Positions 9,795-19,016 of a stretch of DNA of 64,000 nt are shown piece after piece. The position numbers were made by a program, and so were the translations under genes. Source of the DNA: an uncultured bacterium (GTDB taxonomy: Bacteria > Planctomycetota > UBA1135 > GCA-002686595); NCBI GenBank assembly GCA_938083085.1, contig CALLKX010000013.1:1-64000 (forward strand). Direction: 5' to 3'. Numbering within the stretch: the stretch's first letter is position 1; each line of letters starts with the position of its first letter. Under the pieces are notes generated by a model. That model was given only the letters and a program-made list of their open reading frames with translations, did not search any database and was not told where the DNA came from.

Positions 9795-10931
9795 GTGTCA
9801 TCCCCTGAGCTAGTCCCCGGTCTGGCCGGTATCCCGGCCGCAGAGTCTTCGGTGAGCTTCATCGACGGCCAAGCGGGCGTTCTGGAGTACCGCGGCTACC
9901 CCATCGAGGACCTCTCCGCTCACAGCACCTTCGAGGAGGTGGCGTGGCTTCTTCTCTACGGTGAGCTCCCCTCGAGCTCCGAGTTGGAGGCCTTCGAGGC
10001 GGACCTCGCGCGCCTGCGCGTGCTCCCGCCCGCGCTGGTGAAGATGGTGGAGGCGTTCCCGGTGACCGGGCACCCGATGCAGGCGCTCCAGGCCTCGCTC
10101 GCCGCGCTGGGAATGGTCAGCCCCAAGGTGGACCTGGGTGACGCCGCTTCCAAGGACGAGGCGGCGCGGCGGGTGATCGCGGTCACGCCGGTCCTCGTGG
10201 CACTCTTCGAGCGGGTCCGTGCAGGCAAGGACTACGTCGCACCCCGCGCCGAGCTCTCCACCGCCGCGAACTTCCTCTGGTGCCTCGACGGAGAGGAGCC
10301 CGCAGAGATCGCCATCAAGACGCTCGACTGCGCCCTCATCCTGCACGCCGAGCACACGATGAACGCGTCGACCTTCGCGTGCCGAGTCGTCGCGTCCACG
10401 GAGAACGACCCCTACACCTCGTGCAGTGGCGCGGTGGGCGCGCTCTTCGGTCCGCTCCACGGCGGAGCCAACGAGCGCGTGCTCAACCAGCTGTCGACGA
10501 TCGACGGCGTGGACGCGGTCGAGGGCTGGTACGAGGCCAAGTCGGAGTCCAAGAGCAAGGTCATGGGCTTTGGCCATCGGGTCTACAAGACCAAGGACCC
10601 GCGGGCGAAGAACCTGCAGATCCTCGCCGTGAAGCTCTTTGATGAGCTCGGCTCGACCCCGAAGTACGACGTGGCGCTCAAGCTCGAAGAGGTGGTCACC
10701 GCCAAGCTCGGCGGTCGTGGCATCTACCCGAACGTCGACTTCTTCAGCGGCCTCGTTTACGAGAAGCTGGGCCTCAACACCGATGTCTTCACCCCGATCT
10801 TCGCGATGGCGCGGGTCGCGGGCTACTGCGCTCACTGGCTGGAGCAGCACGAGGACAACAAGCTCTTCCGTCCGGCCCAGATCTATGTCGGTCATCGCCA
10901 GCGCGCCTACGCCCCCGTCGGCGAGCGCTGA
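9795..10931 (+). CDS. gltA: Citrate synthase
   Basis: GVLEYRGYPIEDL, HAEHTMNASTFACRVVAST, GPLHGGANERV, GFGHRVYKTKDPRAK; GTG start. Confidence 0.93.
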   Translation: MSSPELVPGLAGIPAAESSVSFIDGQAGVLEYRGYPIEDLSAHSTFEEVAWLLLYGELPSSSELEAFEADLARLRVLPPALVKMVEAFPVTGHPMQALQASLAALGMVSPKVDLGDAASKDEAARRVIAVTPVLVALFERVRAGKDYVAPRAELSTAANFLWCLDGEEPAEIAIKTLDCALILHAEHTMNASTFACRVVASTENDPYTSCSGAVGALFGPLHGGANERVLNQLSTIDGVDAVEGWYEAKSESKSKVMGFGHRVYKTKDPRAKNLQILAVKLFDELGSTPKYDVALKLEEVVTAKLGGRGIYPNVDFFSGLVYEKLGLNTDVFTPIFAMARVAGYCAHWLEQHEDNKLFRPAQIYVGHRQRAYAPVGER

Positions 10932-10932
10932 C

Positions 10933-12894
10933 TCAGCGACTCGCTGAGGCCTGAATGGCCCCACGGAGCGCCTCGCGCTCCGTGGGGTCATCGACGTTCT
11001 GGAGGACCTGCTCGAGTCGTGCGTGGACCCCGTGGAGGCCACGTCGGGCACGGATACCGAGGTCGATCCCCTGCCCACGGCGGACCGAGAGCCGCAGGTC
11101 AGCGGGGACGGCCGCGAGGGCCCGCGCGGTTCGCGCGACTTCGTCGGAGAAGGTCCGGCGGAGCGGGTAGGTCAGCGACATGCCCATGCCTTCGGCGACG
11201 TGCTCACGGTGCGTCGGATCTCGTAGCACCTGTGAGATGACTCCCCCGAGGCGCGGAGGGACGGATCCCTGCCGCGGGAGGGAGGCGCGGAGGAAGCAGC
11301 CGACGCCGCGCAGCAGGTGGACGGCGGCGTCCTCGGGGTACTCCTCCAGGAGCGCTCCGAGGTCGATGTTGCCCTCCTGGGCGAGGGTGCCATAGGCCAG
11401 GCTGTTCCCGGTGCTGACCAGGACGTCCTCCCGGCGCTCGCCGGCGAAGTCGTTGGCGATCCCCATGACCTCATCGGGAAGCAGGCTGAGCCTGCCGGTG
11501 TCGGGGTCCTTCACGGCGCTCCGCTGGATCAGGCTCCCGTAGTTGCGGAGGAAGGTCCCCGGATACCGGACCCCGTCTGCGGCTCGGGCGAACTGCGCGG
11601 TGGCGATGGGGAGAACGAAGAGCGTGGTCGTCGCTGCGCAGGCGACGAGGCCTGCGCCGACCCGTCGCCAGGTGCCCCGTCCGGACTCCAGCAGCTGACC
11701 GCTGGCCGCAGCGATGCCGAGCACTCCGAAGAAGTAGAACGACACGAGGTAGCGGACGCCGCCGATCTCGACCGGGGGCGGCATGCTGCTGATCTTGAGC
11801 ACGCCGATCGCGATGACGCCGAGGACGAGAGGCAGGTAGGCGGCGATGAGTAGCGCGGCGCCGCGGGCCGCGCGGTCCTGCTTGCCTGCCTCCTCGCCCA
11901 AGTGGCCACCCGTTTGGCGCCAGGCGCGGGCGACGAGCGTGATCCACGCTGCCGCCAGCGAGAAGAGCAACAGCCACTCTCCGACGAGGGCTGGGATCGG
12001 CCCGAGGGCCTCGTAGCACGCCCCACCTGGGAGCGTCTCGAAGACCAGGGAGCGGGCCTCGCTCCACATCCCGCCGGCGTCCAGCTGGGGGTCGACGGAG
12101 GTGAACTTGTTGGCGAAGCGGCCCGCGCGGCCGCCGGTCATCCACTGCAGCCCGGCGAGGGGGAGCAGCCCGAGCGCCGCGGAGGGGAGCAGGAGGCGGA
12201 GGTCGGAGAGGGTCCCTCGGACGCCGCGCAGGCGAAGCTGAACCGGCCCGAGCAGGGAGAGCGCGAGGAGCGAGCCGTAGTAGACGACCACAGAGAAGCC
12301 GGCCGTGAGCCCGGCGCCAATCAGCCAGGGAGCGCGCCGCTCCCTGCGGTTCGCCTCAAAGATCAGGACCACCGGCAGGAACAGGAACAGCAGGCCCTCG
12401 AAGTGATTCCCTTTTGCGAGGAGGGAGTACTTGGTCAGCGTGGGCGGGGCGAGTGCGAAGAGGAACACCCCGACGATGGCAGCGCTACGGTTGACGTTCT
12501 GGCTCAGGAACCGCCAGACGAGGGCCATGATGGCGAGCCCCATGAGGAACGGGACCAGCTTCAGGGTCAGGTAGCTGGAGCCGAAGAGGAAGTACAGGGG
12601 CGCCGCGAGCACCGCGGTCAGGAGTTGTCCGCCCGCGTTGTCGTAGTAGTAGCTCCACGGGACCCCCCGGAAGCCGTCCTGGAGCAGCCAGGCCTGGTTG
12701 CCCATGTTGGGCACCTCGTACACCGGGATGGCGACCGCGTCGAACGCGGTGGCGACGACCCAGGCCCGAAAGAGGACGTAGAGGCCTGCGGCGAGGAGGA
12801 GCGGGCGAGGAAAGCGGTGCACGATATGGGGTCCCTGTCGCATCCTACGGAAGTCGAGCCTCGAGTCCTCGCTCCTTTGGGCGCGTGGCTCCAC
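10933..12894 (-). CDS. Multi-pass membrane protein, possibly GT-C-type glycosyltransferase-like
   Basis: 653-aa ORF with about 10 hydrophobic segments; start uncertain (MRQGPHIVHR alternative). Confidence 0.7.
   Translation of the reverse strand: MEPRAQRSEDSRLDFRRMRQGPHIVHRFPRPLLLAAGLYVLFRAWVVATAFDAVAIPVYEVPNMGNQAWLLQDGFRGVPWSYYYDNAGGQLLTAVLAAPLYFLFGSSYLTLKLVPFLMGLAIMALVWRFLSQNVNRSAAIVGVFLFALAPPTLTKYSLLAKGNHFEGLLFLFLPVVLIFEANRRERRAPWLIGAGLTAGFSVVVYYGSLLALSLLGPVQLRLRGVRGTLSDLRLLLPSAALGLLPLAGLQWMTGGRAGRFANKFTSVDPQLDAGGMWSEARSLVFETLPGGACYEALGPIPALVGEWLLLFSLAAAWITLVARAWRQTGGHLGEEAGKQDRAARGAALLIAAYLPLVLGVIAIGVLKISSMPPPVEIGGVRYLVSFYFFGVLGIAAASGQLLESGRGTWRRVGAGLVACAATTTLFVLPIATAQFARAADGVRYPGTFLRNYGSLIQRSAVKDPDTGRLSLLPDEVMGIANDFAGERREDVLVSTGNSLAYGTLAQEGNIDLGALLEEYPEDAAVHLLRGVGCFLRASLPRQGSVPPRLGGVISQVLRDPTHREHVAEGMGMSLTYPLRRTFSDEVARTARALAAVPADLRLSVRRGQGIDLGIRARRGLHGVHARLEQVLQNVDDPTEREALRGAIQASASR
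10959..10987. terminator. Perfect 12-bp stem, 5-nt loop hairpin
   Basis: CCCCACGGAGCG-CCTCG-CGCTCCGTGGGG, just past the gltA stop and inside the 3' end of the convergent gene; no clear T-tract. Confidence 0.55.
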
Positions 12895-12947
12895 GGCAGG
12901 CGCCCATCTTCCGGATCCGCCGTCCCGCTCCTCTCTGCTGACCTCCC

Positions 12948-13718
12948 ATGGCCCGCTCCGAACTGCTCTGTACTGATCTGGCCTCCGTCGAGCTGGCGCT
13001 CGACCTCGGGGCGGATCGGATCGAGCTGTGTGCTGCCCTCGAGGTGGGCGGCGTGACCCCTGGCCCCGGGCTCCTCCGGCGGGCCCTGCAGGCCCGAGAT
13101 CGCGCGGCGGCGGCAGGGCGAGAGACCGAGGTGGTGGTCCTCACCCGGCCCAGACGCGGCGACTTCGCCCTCGATGCCGGTGACTTCGGAGCGCTGCTGG
13201 CTGACGTCGTGGCCGCGCGCGAGGCGGGCGCCGACGGCGTGGCCCTGGGTGTCCTGACCCAGCAGGGGGAGGTGGATGTCTCCAGGACAGCGGAGCTGAT
13301 GGCGGCGGCGGGAGCCATGAGGGTGACCTTCCACCGTGCCTTTGATCAGCTCCGCGACCGCGCGGCTGGCGTGGAGGCGCTGCTCGGGCTGGGGGTGCAC
13401 CGGCTGTTGACCTCCGGCGGAGCTTCGTCCGCCTGGGAGGGTCGAGTCGAGCTGCGGGCGCTGGTCGAGGGACTCGGGGGGCGGATTGAGGTGGTCGCCG
13501 CAGGCGGCGTGTCCGGGGATTCGGCAGCGCGGGTGCTGGAGGCCACGGGGGTCCCCGCCATTCATGGCTCTTGCAGTGCCCCCGTCGGATCGCCACAGAC
13601 CGGGGCTGCGGCGGTGGCCCTCGGGAAGCCCGGCGCGGCGCCAGAGGAGTTGAGGCTCACCCTGGATGCGGAGAGCGCCGGGCGATTCGTCCGTGCGGCG
13701 ACGGGCACCTCTTCGTGA
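12948..13718 (+). CDS. cutC: CutC family protein
   Basis: ELLCTDLASVELALDLGADRIELCAALEVGGVTPGPGLL and MRVTFHRAFDQ, LLTSGG. Confidence 0.9.
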   Translation: MARSELLCTDLASVELALDLGADRIELCAALEVGGVTPGPGLLRRALQARDRAAAAGRETEVVVLTRPRRGDFALDAGDFGALLADVVAAREAGADGVALGVLTQQGEVDVSRTAELMAAAGAMRVTFHRAFDQLRDRAAGVEALLGLGVHRLLTSGGASSAWEGRVELRALVEGLGGRIEVVAAGGVSGDSAARVLEATGVPAIHGSCSAPVGSPQTGAAAVALGKPGAAPEELRLTLDAESAGRFVRAATGTSS

Positions 13719-13748
13719 CCGCCGGGTTCGTCGCTAGACTGGAACCTC

Positions 13749-14570
13749 TTGAAGCAGCGGCAGCATGAGATGGAACCGGGCGCGCCGGATGGCGGAAAGC
13801 AGGGGACGAGTTCGTCCTCGCGTTTGCCGGTGACCGTCCACACCACGGCCGCGGCGGCCTGTGGCGCCATCGCATCGGAGGTGGCGGAGCTGGTGCAAGC
13901 GCAACCGGCGGCGGCCCTCGGGCTCGCGACGGGCTCCACCATGGTGGGTGTTTACGCGGCGCTTCTTCGGGTCGCCGCGGAGCGTGACGTCTCGCTGAGC
14001 CAGGTCCGGACGTTCAACCTCGACGAGTACCTGGGTCTCCCGCCGGAGAGTCCGGCGAGCTTCCGAGCCTTCATGGAGGCCCACCTCTTTGAAGCCGCGG
14101 GCCTCTCAGGCGAGCAGGTGGCGTTCCCGGTCTCTCCCTATGCCGACGCGAACGGCTCGAGTGCGCGCTCTGCGCGTGCCTTTGAGGCGGCGATCGAGGG
14201 GGCCGGCGGGGTTGAGCTACAGCTGCTGGGACTCGGGGGGAACGGGCACATCGCGTTCAACGAGCCGGGGTCTCGGTTCGACTCGAGGACCCGCGAGGTC
14301 GAGCTCGCTCCAAGGACGCGCGCCGACGCAGCAGCCAGCTTCGGCTCGCTCGAGGCCGTGCCTCGGCGAGCGGTGACCATGGGCGTGGGGACCATCCTCG
14401 AGGCCCGGCGGATTCGAATCGTGGCGCTCGGGGAGCACAAGGCGGAGATCGTCGCGCGGCTCGTCGCCGGCGCCGCCGGTGACGAGGTCCCCGCCTCGTT
14501 CCTCGCCGGCCATGCGGACGTCCAGCTGCACGTGGACGCCGCCGCGGCTTCGCGGCTGAGCGCAGGTTGA
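13749..14570 (+). CDS. nagB: Glucosamine-6-phosphate deaminase
   Basis: LGLATGSTMVGVYAAL, TFNLDEYLGLPPESPASFRAFMEAHLF, LGLGGNGHIAFNEPGSRFDSRTREVEL. Confidence 0.93.
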   Translation: MKQRQHEMEPGAPDGGKQGTSSSSRLPVTVHTTAAAACGAIASEVAELVQAQPAAALGLATGSTMVGVYAALLRVAAERDVSLSQVRTFNLDEYLGLPPESPASFRAFMEAHLFEAAGLSGEQVAFPVSPYADANGSSARSARAFEAAIEGAGGVELQLLGLGGNGHIAFNEPGSRFDSRTREVELAPRTRADAAASFGSLEAVPRRAVTMGVGTILEARRIRIVALGEHKAEIVARLVAGAAGDEVPASFLAGHADVQLHVDAAAASRLSAG

Positions 14571-15661
14571 ACACGGCGGCCGAGGGTCTCCTCGTCGGCG
14601 TGGTCAGCTCCGCCGGGAGGGTCGAAGCGCGGCTGGTGGAGCGCACGCCGTTTGGTCGCCTGCGCGTGTCGCGGCGGCGGCTCGTGGAGGACGTGATGTC
14701 CCCCTCAGGCTTCAGGCCTGCATCTGTCCAGAGGCAGCTGGCTCGCTCGGCGCTCCTGCCCGGGGAGGATCAGGCGGGAGAGTCCTGGATTCAATCGGTG
14801 GCGAGCGCCGTTGAGCAGCTGCTCTTCGGACTGAGGGCTCCCGGTGTCCGCGTCGGGGTGGCCCTCGACGCCTGGCTGGATGCTCGCGGGCAGGAGGTCC
14901 TCGCCGCGCGCGGCGGTCCCAGGACCCAAGGGTGGCCCGATCGGCTCACGAACACCCTGCGGGCCCGCGGCGTTCCGCTGGTCGAGCCCATTCGGTCGAC
15001 GGCGTCCATTGCGGTGGCTGCCGCGCTGGGGGAGGTGTGGTCCCCGCTTGGTGGTATGGCAGGGGGAGTCGGGGGACTCGTGACCTGCTGGGACGAGGAG
15101 GTGTCCTGGGCGGAGCTGGCCGACGGCCAGGTCGTCCGCGAGGGCAGGGAATTGCCCGGTGGCCCCCTTGATCGAGGGGAGGCCGCTCTACGGGACCACT
15201 GGAGGGCAGCGGGGCACCCGCGCTCGGGGCTAGGCAAGGCGCTGAAGCAAGGTGGGGGCTTCGCGCAGCCGTGGCTGGTCGCCGCCGCCCATGATCTCGG
15301 GCGGGCTTCGGGGCGACGGCTCCTCGAGCGCCTCCATCGCGCCACGGGCCAGCCACCGGGCGGGTCCGTACCGTTGGGGTCGGATGGTCTGGTGATCACC
15401 GGTTCGGTGAGCCCGTGCCTGGGGGCCGCCGCCATCGCGGGTTCCCTGGACGAGGGGCTGGCTCTTCGGCTCTCCGAGCGAGAGGATGCCTCCATGGGAG
15501 CCGGTTGGATCGAACGTGAGGGGGAACGGTTGGTGCCGTGTCGGGGGCTCGTGCGGCTCGGGCAAGGGGCACAGGGGCTACTGGTCGGCGCCGCGGCGGC
15601 CAGCCTCCAGGGCCGGTTGCCCGTGGACGCCAAGCACCGTGACGGCGGGGGGTGGACGTGA
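14567..15661 (+). CDS. Hypothetical protein, possibly a degenerate ROK/ASKHA sugar-kinase-like protein
   Basis: TTG start overlapping nagB stop; segment VPLVEPIRSTASIAVAAALGEVW...GGVGGLVTCW...ADGQVVREGRELPGG resembles ROK architecture without canonical motifs. Confidence 0.5.
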   Translation: MNTAAEGLLVGVVSSAGRVEARLVERTPFGRLRVSRRRLVEDVMSPSGFRPASVQRQLARSALLPGEDQAGESWIQSVASAVEQLLFGLRAPGVRVGVALDAWLDARGQEVLAARGGPRTQGWPDRLTNTLRARGVPLVEPIRSTASIAVAAALGEVWSPLGGMAGGVGGLVTCWDEEVSWAELADGQVVREGRELPGGPLDRGEAALRDHWRAAGHPRSGLGKALKQGGGFAQPWLVAAAHDLGRASGRRLLERLHRATGQPPGGSVPLGSDGLVITGSVSPCLGAAAIAGSLDEGLALRLSEREDASMGAGWIEREGERLVPCRGLVRLGQGAQGLLVGAAAASLQGRLPVDAKHRDGGGWT

Positions 15662-17481
15662 TGGGCCGAGAGGACCTTGGAGCCCTCGGCGTGCTCCTCG
15701 CGCCCCTCGAACAGGAGCCCCAGCTCGGCGGCGGCTTCACGGGGCTGGACTGGCTGATCGTCGGGTTGGCGCTGCTGGCGATCACGGTCATCGGTGAGCG
15801 CCTCACCGGCAAGCAGGAGTCCCTCCGCGACTTCTACCTGGGCGGGCGGAGCCTGCCCTGGTTCGCCGTATCAGCCTCGATCATCGCCACGGAGATCTCT
15901 GCCGTGACGTTCTTCGCGGTGCCGTCCATGGTCTGGCGTGAGGGCGGGTCGCTCCTCTACCTGCAGATCGGCCTGTTCAGCGCGCTGGTGGCCCGCCTCG
16001 TGGTGGCGACCGTGCTCGTGCCCGCCTACTACGAGCGCGAGGTCTACAGCCCCTACGAGTTCATGGGCAACCGGCTTGGGCCGGCAGTCCGGCGCATGAC
16101 CACCGGGCTCTTCATGATCGGCGGGGCGCTGGCTCAGGCCTCGCGGGTCTACATCACGGCGGTGGTGATCGAGGTGTTGGCCCAAGAGGAGCTCGCGGCG
16201 GCCTCGGCGTTGACTGGCTTCTCACCGCTCGCGTGCGCCATTGTGGCGATCGCGATGGTCGCCTTGCTCTGGACCTGGATCGGTGGGGTGGCGACCGTGG
16301 TTTGGACCGACGCCATGCTCTTCCTGCTCTTCGTGGGCGGGATGCTGGGGATGCTCGTCGCGCTCCACGCCGGGGTCGACGGCGGACTGGGGGAGGCCTG
16401 GCGACTCGCCATGGACTCAGGGCGACTCGGCCTGGTCGATACGGACTTCGCCTTCACCAAGCCGTACACACTTTGGGCGGTGCTCTTCGCCGCGAGCTGG
16501 GGGCTGATCGGACCGTACGGGACGGATCAGCTCATCGTGCAGCGCTTGCTCTGCTGCCGGTCCAAGCGCGACGCCCAGCTCGCAATGGTGGGGAGCTATG
16601 CGGCGGTGGTCGTGATCGCCCTTGCCTTCTTGATCGGCATCGGGCTCCATGGCTACTACCTGGAGCACGCCATGTCGGAGGGGGCGCTCGCGCTGGTGGG
16701 CGACAAGCCCGAACGGATCCTGCCGGTCTTTGTGCGGGAGGAACTCCCCGCCGGCGTTCGGGGTCTGGTCCTCGCCGCGGCCTTCGCCGCCGCGATCTCC
16801 AGTCTGGACTCCATCCTCGCGGCGCTAGGTCAGGCCTCGCAGGCGACCCTGTGGCCGCTCCTGCGGCGGGCGATGGGGAGGCCTGCTGAAGGCGCGGGGG
16901 GGGGCTCCATCCGCGCGGGGCGCGCCTTCGTCGTCTTCTGGGCGGCGGCGCTCGCGGCGCTCGCCGTGGCCATGCCGGTGATCGAGGCGCAGTACGACGA
17001 CCTGCTGGGGTTGGCGCTTGGAATGTCCGGTCTGGTCGGCGGCCCGCTGCTCGCTGGCTTCGTGCTCTCCTGGCTGCCGGGGCAACGCGGCGCTGCCGGG
17101 TACCTCTGGGCTGCGCCCCTCGGTCTCCTCACGGTCCTCTTCGGGATCTGGCACGGGGAGGTGGCGTACGCCGCGAGCTGGTGGGCGGTCGCGGCATTCC
17201 TCGGCCTCTGGCTCTTCCTCGGGCTGCCGCGGCGCCGCCAGCCCCATGGCTCCATCCAGACCCTGTGGCTGGCCTTCACCCTGTTCCTCCTCACGCGGCT
17301 CGCAGAGGTCGGGGCCTTCGACGATGGTCGCTCGATCGCCTGGCCGTGGTACGTCCCCGTGGGGAGCACCATGACCCTCCTTTACGCTTACTTGCTCGAC
17401 CGGCCCTCGTCCGATCGCGCCTCCGCCGCGGGGTCGTCCGCGGGAAGTTCGCCCGTGGTTCCCTCAAGGCCGTCGAGGTAG
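15652..17481 (+). CDS. Sodium:solute symporter (SSS family)
   Basis: DFYLGGRSLPWFAVSASIIATEISAVTFFAVPSM; about 13 TM segments; GTYG-DQLIVQR. Confidence 0.9.
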   Translation: MDVMGREDLGALGVLLAPLEQEPQLGGGFTGLDWLIVGLALLAITVIGERLTGKQESLRDFYLGGRSLPWFAVSASIIATEISAVTFFAVPSMVWREGGSLLYLQIGLFSALVARLVVATVLVPAYYEREVYSPYEFMGNRLGPAVRRMTTGLFMIGGALAQASRVYITAVVIEVLAQEELAAASALTGFSPLACAIVAIAMVALLWTWIGGVATVVWTDAMLFLLFVGGMLGMLVALHAGVDGGLGEAWRLAMDSGRLGLVDTDFAFTKPYTLWAVLFAASWGLIGPYGTDQLIVQRLLCCRSKRDAQLAMVGSYAAVVVIALAFLIGIGLHGYYLEHAMSEGALALVGDKPERILPVFVREELPAGVRGLVLAAAFAAAISSLDSILAALGQASQATLWPLLRRAMGRPAEGAGGGSIRAGRAFVVFWAAALAALAVAMPVIEAQYDDLLGLALGMSGLVGGPLLAGFVLSWLPGQRGAAGYLWAAPLGLLTVLFGIWHGEVAYAASWWAVAAFLGLWLFLGLPRRRQPHGSIQTLWLAFTLFLLTRLAEVGAFDDGRSIAWPWYVPVGSTMTLLYAYLLDRPSSDRASAAGSSAGSSPVVPSRPSR

Positions 17482-18908
17482 TCCGTCACGGCGAGGAGGC
17501 CCACGCGGGCGCACCAGCCCATGTTCTCCGGCTCCCTGTCCGTCGTGTTCTCCGGGAGGTCCCCGGCGGAGTGGTAGTGCTCGTCGTAGTCGATGGCCAC
17601 GCGGTCGCGGTCACTCCATGACTCGCCGGGCATCCCGGCGGTCCGCGGCTGCTCGTCGGGCTTCCCCCAGGCGCTGGTGTAGAGGGTGACCGCGGGCAGG
17701 CCCTCGTCGCGGAAGCGCCGGGAGCCGCTGAAGACGTAGCTGTCCGTTCCGCCAAGGCTCTTGTTGGTGGCCCAGCGCGCGGGAAAGCCCGCCTCGCCGG
17801 CGCGGTCGGTGAGCACGCGCCCTGCCGAGGCGATGAAGCCGGCGTTCGCCTTCAGGTCGTCAGGTTCGACGTGGAGTCGCTGCCCCTTGGCGCCGTACCC
17901 GGCCTGATCGAAGTTCATCACCCCGATGACCCCGACGCCCAGATCGGACTCGAGGTAGGCGCGTGTCGATGCGATCTCCGTGCCCCAGATGGCAAAGCGC
18001 ACCTCGCGGCAGGGCGGCTCCAGGGCGCCGCTGGCCACCGCTGCGCTCCACGCCGCGGCGATCTCGAGGACGATGGCGACGCCGCTGGCGTTGTCATTGG
18101 CGCCCGGCCCACCGCTGTCCGAGTCCCCGTGGGCGCAGATGAGGAAGTGGCCCGCGGGCGCGTCCTTTGCGGCGGGCAGGGTCGCGACGACGGTCACGGG
18201 CTGCGCCTGTTGGATCACGGTCTCGAGGGCCCAGTCGAGCTCGACGGTCTTGCCGGCCGCGATGGCCGCGCGGAGCCTCGCGCCTTCGGGCGCAGAGATC
18301 CCGAACGTGGTGGCCTGCTCGCCGCGCCGCCGCAAGGATCGGCAGACCGGCCAGGCGCCGTCGATGGTGTTGGCGTCGTCCACGAGCACCACGTTGGACG
18401 GCGTGCCCTTGCGCCGGACACCCATGTAGGTGTCGGTGAGCAAAGCTGAGCCGCGCCCCGGTTCGGTCCGGGCGTCGCCCACTTGAAGGGGGATGCCGCT
18501 CCCGGCCCCGGCGGGAGAGAAGCCCCAGGGCCAGATCCGCTGGAGCGGGAGGGGCTCGTCGCCCTCGATGTTCGCGACCAGGCTCCAGGAGAGCTCCTCG
18601 TGACACCACTGCTCCCGCCCCAGCTGGCGCACGGTGGCGAGGCCCATGGCCTTGAAGCGCTTCTCGAGGAGCTTGGCGGCCCGCTCTCCCGAGGTGGTGC
18701 CGCCCATGCGCGCGCCCAGGGCCACGAGGTCTCGCACCGTTGCGGCGGCCCGCTCGCTGGAGACCCCTGCCACCAGCGGATGAGCGGGCGGCGTGGCCGG
18801 TTCTTGCGCCACAGGGGGCTGCGCCGGCTCCTGGACGAGGGCCGTGACGCTGGGGCGGGGCGAGGGCAGTACCGTCAGGGTGAGGAGGAGTGCGACGGGG
18901 TAGGGCAT
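17388..18908 (-). CDS. M28 family metallopeptidase, exported
   Basis: LICAHGDSDSGGPGANDNASGVAIVLEIAAAW; N-terminal signal-like segment. Confidence 0.87.
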   Translation of the reverse strand: MPYPVALLLTLTVLPSPRPSVTALVQEPAQPPVAQEPATPPAHPLVAGVSSERAAATVRDLVALGARMGGTTSGERAAKLLEKRFKAMGLATVRQLGREQWCHEELSWSLVANIEGDEPLPLQRIWPWGFSPAGAGSGIPLQVGDARTEPGRGSALLTDTYMGVRRKGTPSNVVLVDDANTIDGAWPVCRSLRRRGEQATTFGISAPEGARLRAAIAAGKTVELDWALETVIQQAQPVTVVATLPAAKDAPAGHFLICAHGDSDSGGPGANDNASGVAIVLEIAAAWSAAVASGALEPPCREVRFAIWGTEIASTRAYLESDLGVGVIGVMNFDQAGYGAKGQRLHVEPDDLKANAGFIASAGRVLTDRAGEAGFPARWATNKSLGGTDSYVFSGSRRFRDEGLPAVTLYTSAWGKPDEQPRTAGMPGESWSDRDRVAIDYDEHYHSAGDLPENTTDREPENMGWCARVGLLAVTDYLDGLEGTTGELPADDPAAEARSDEGRSSK

Positions 18909-19016
18909 GGGGGTCCGGATAATCGGGTGGCGAGGCCGGGAGGGATGGGGCGCCCGATCCTAAACTCCCCGTGCACGGGAGGCCCCGGATGGTCCGCCTC
19001 GCGCACCCAAACGATC

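Noticed and set aside
9810-11078. 422-aa minus-strand ORF
   Set aside because: Antisense to gltA; Arg/His-rich composition typical of shadow frames.
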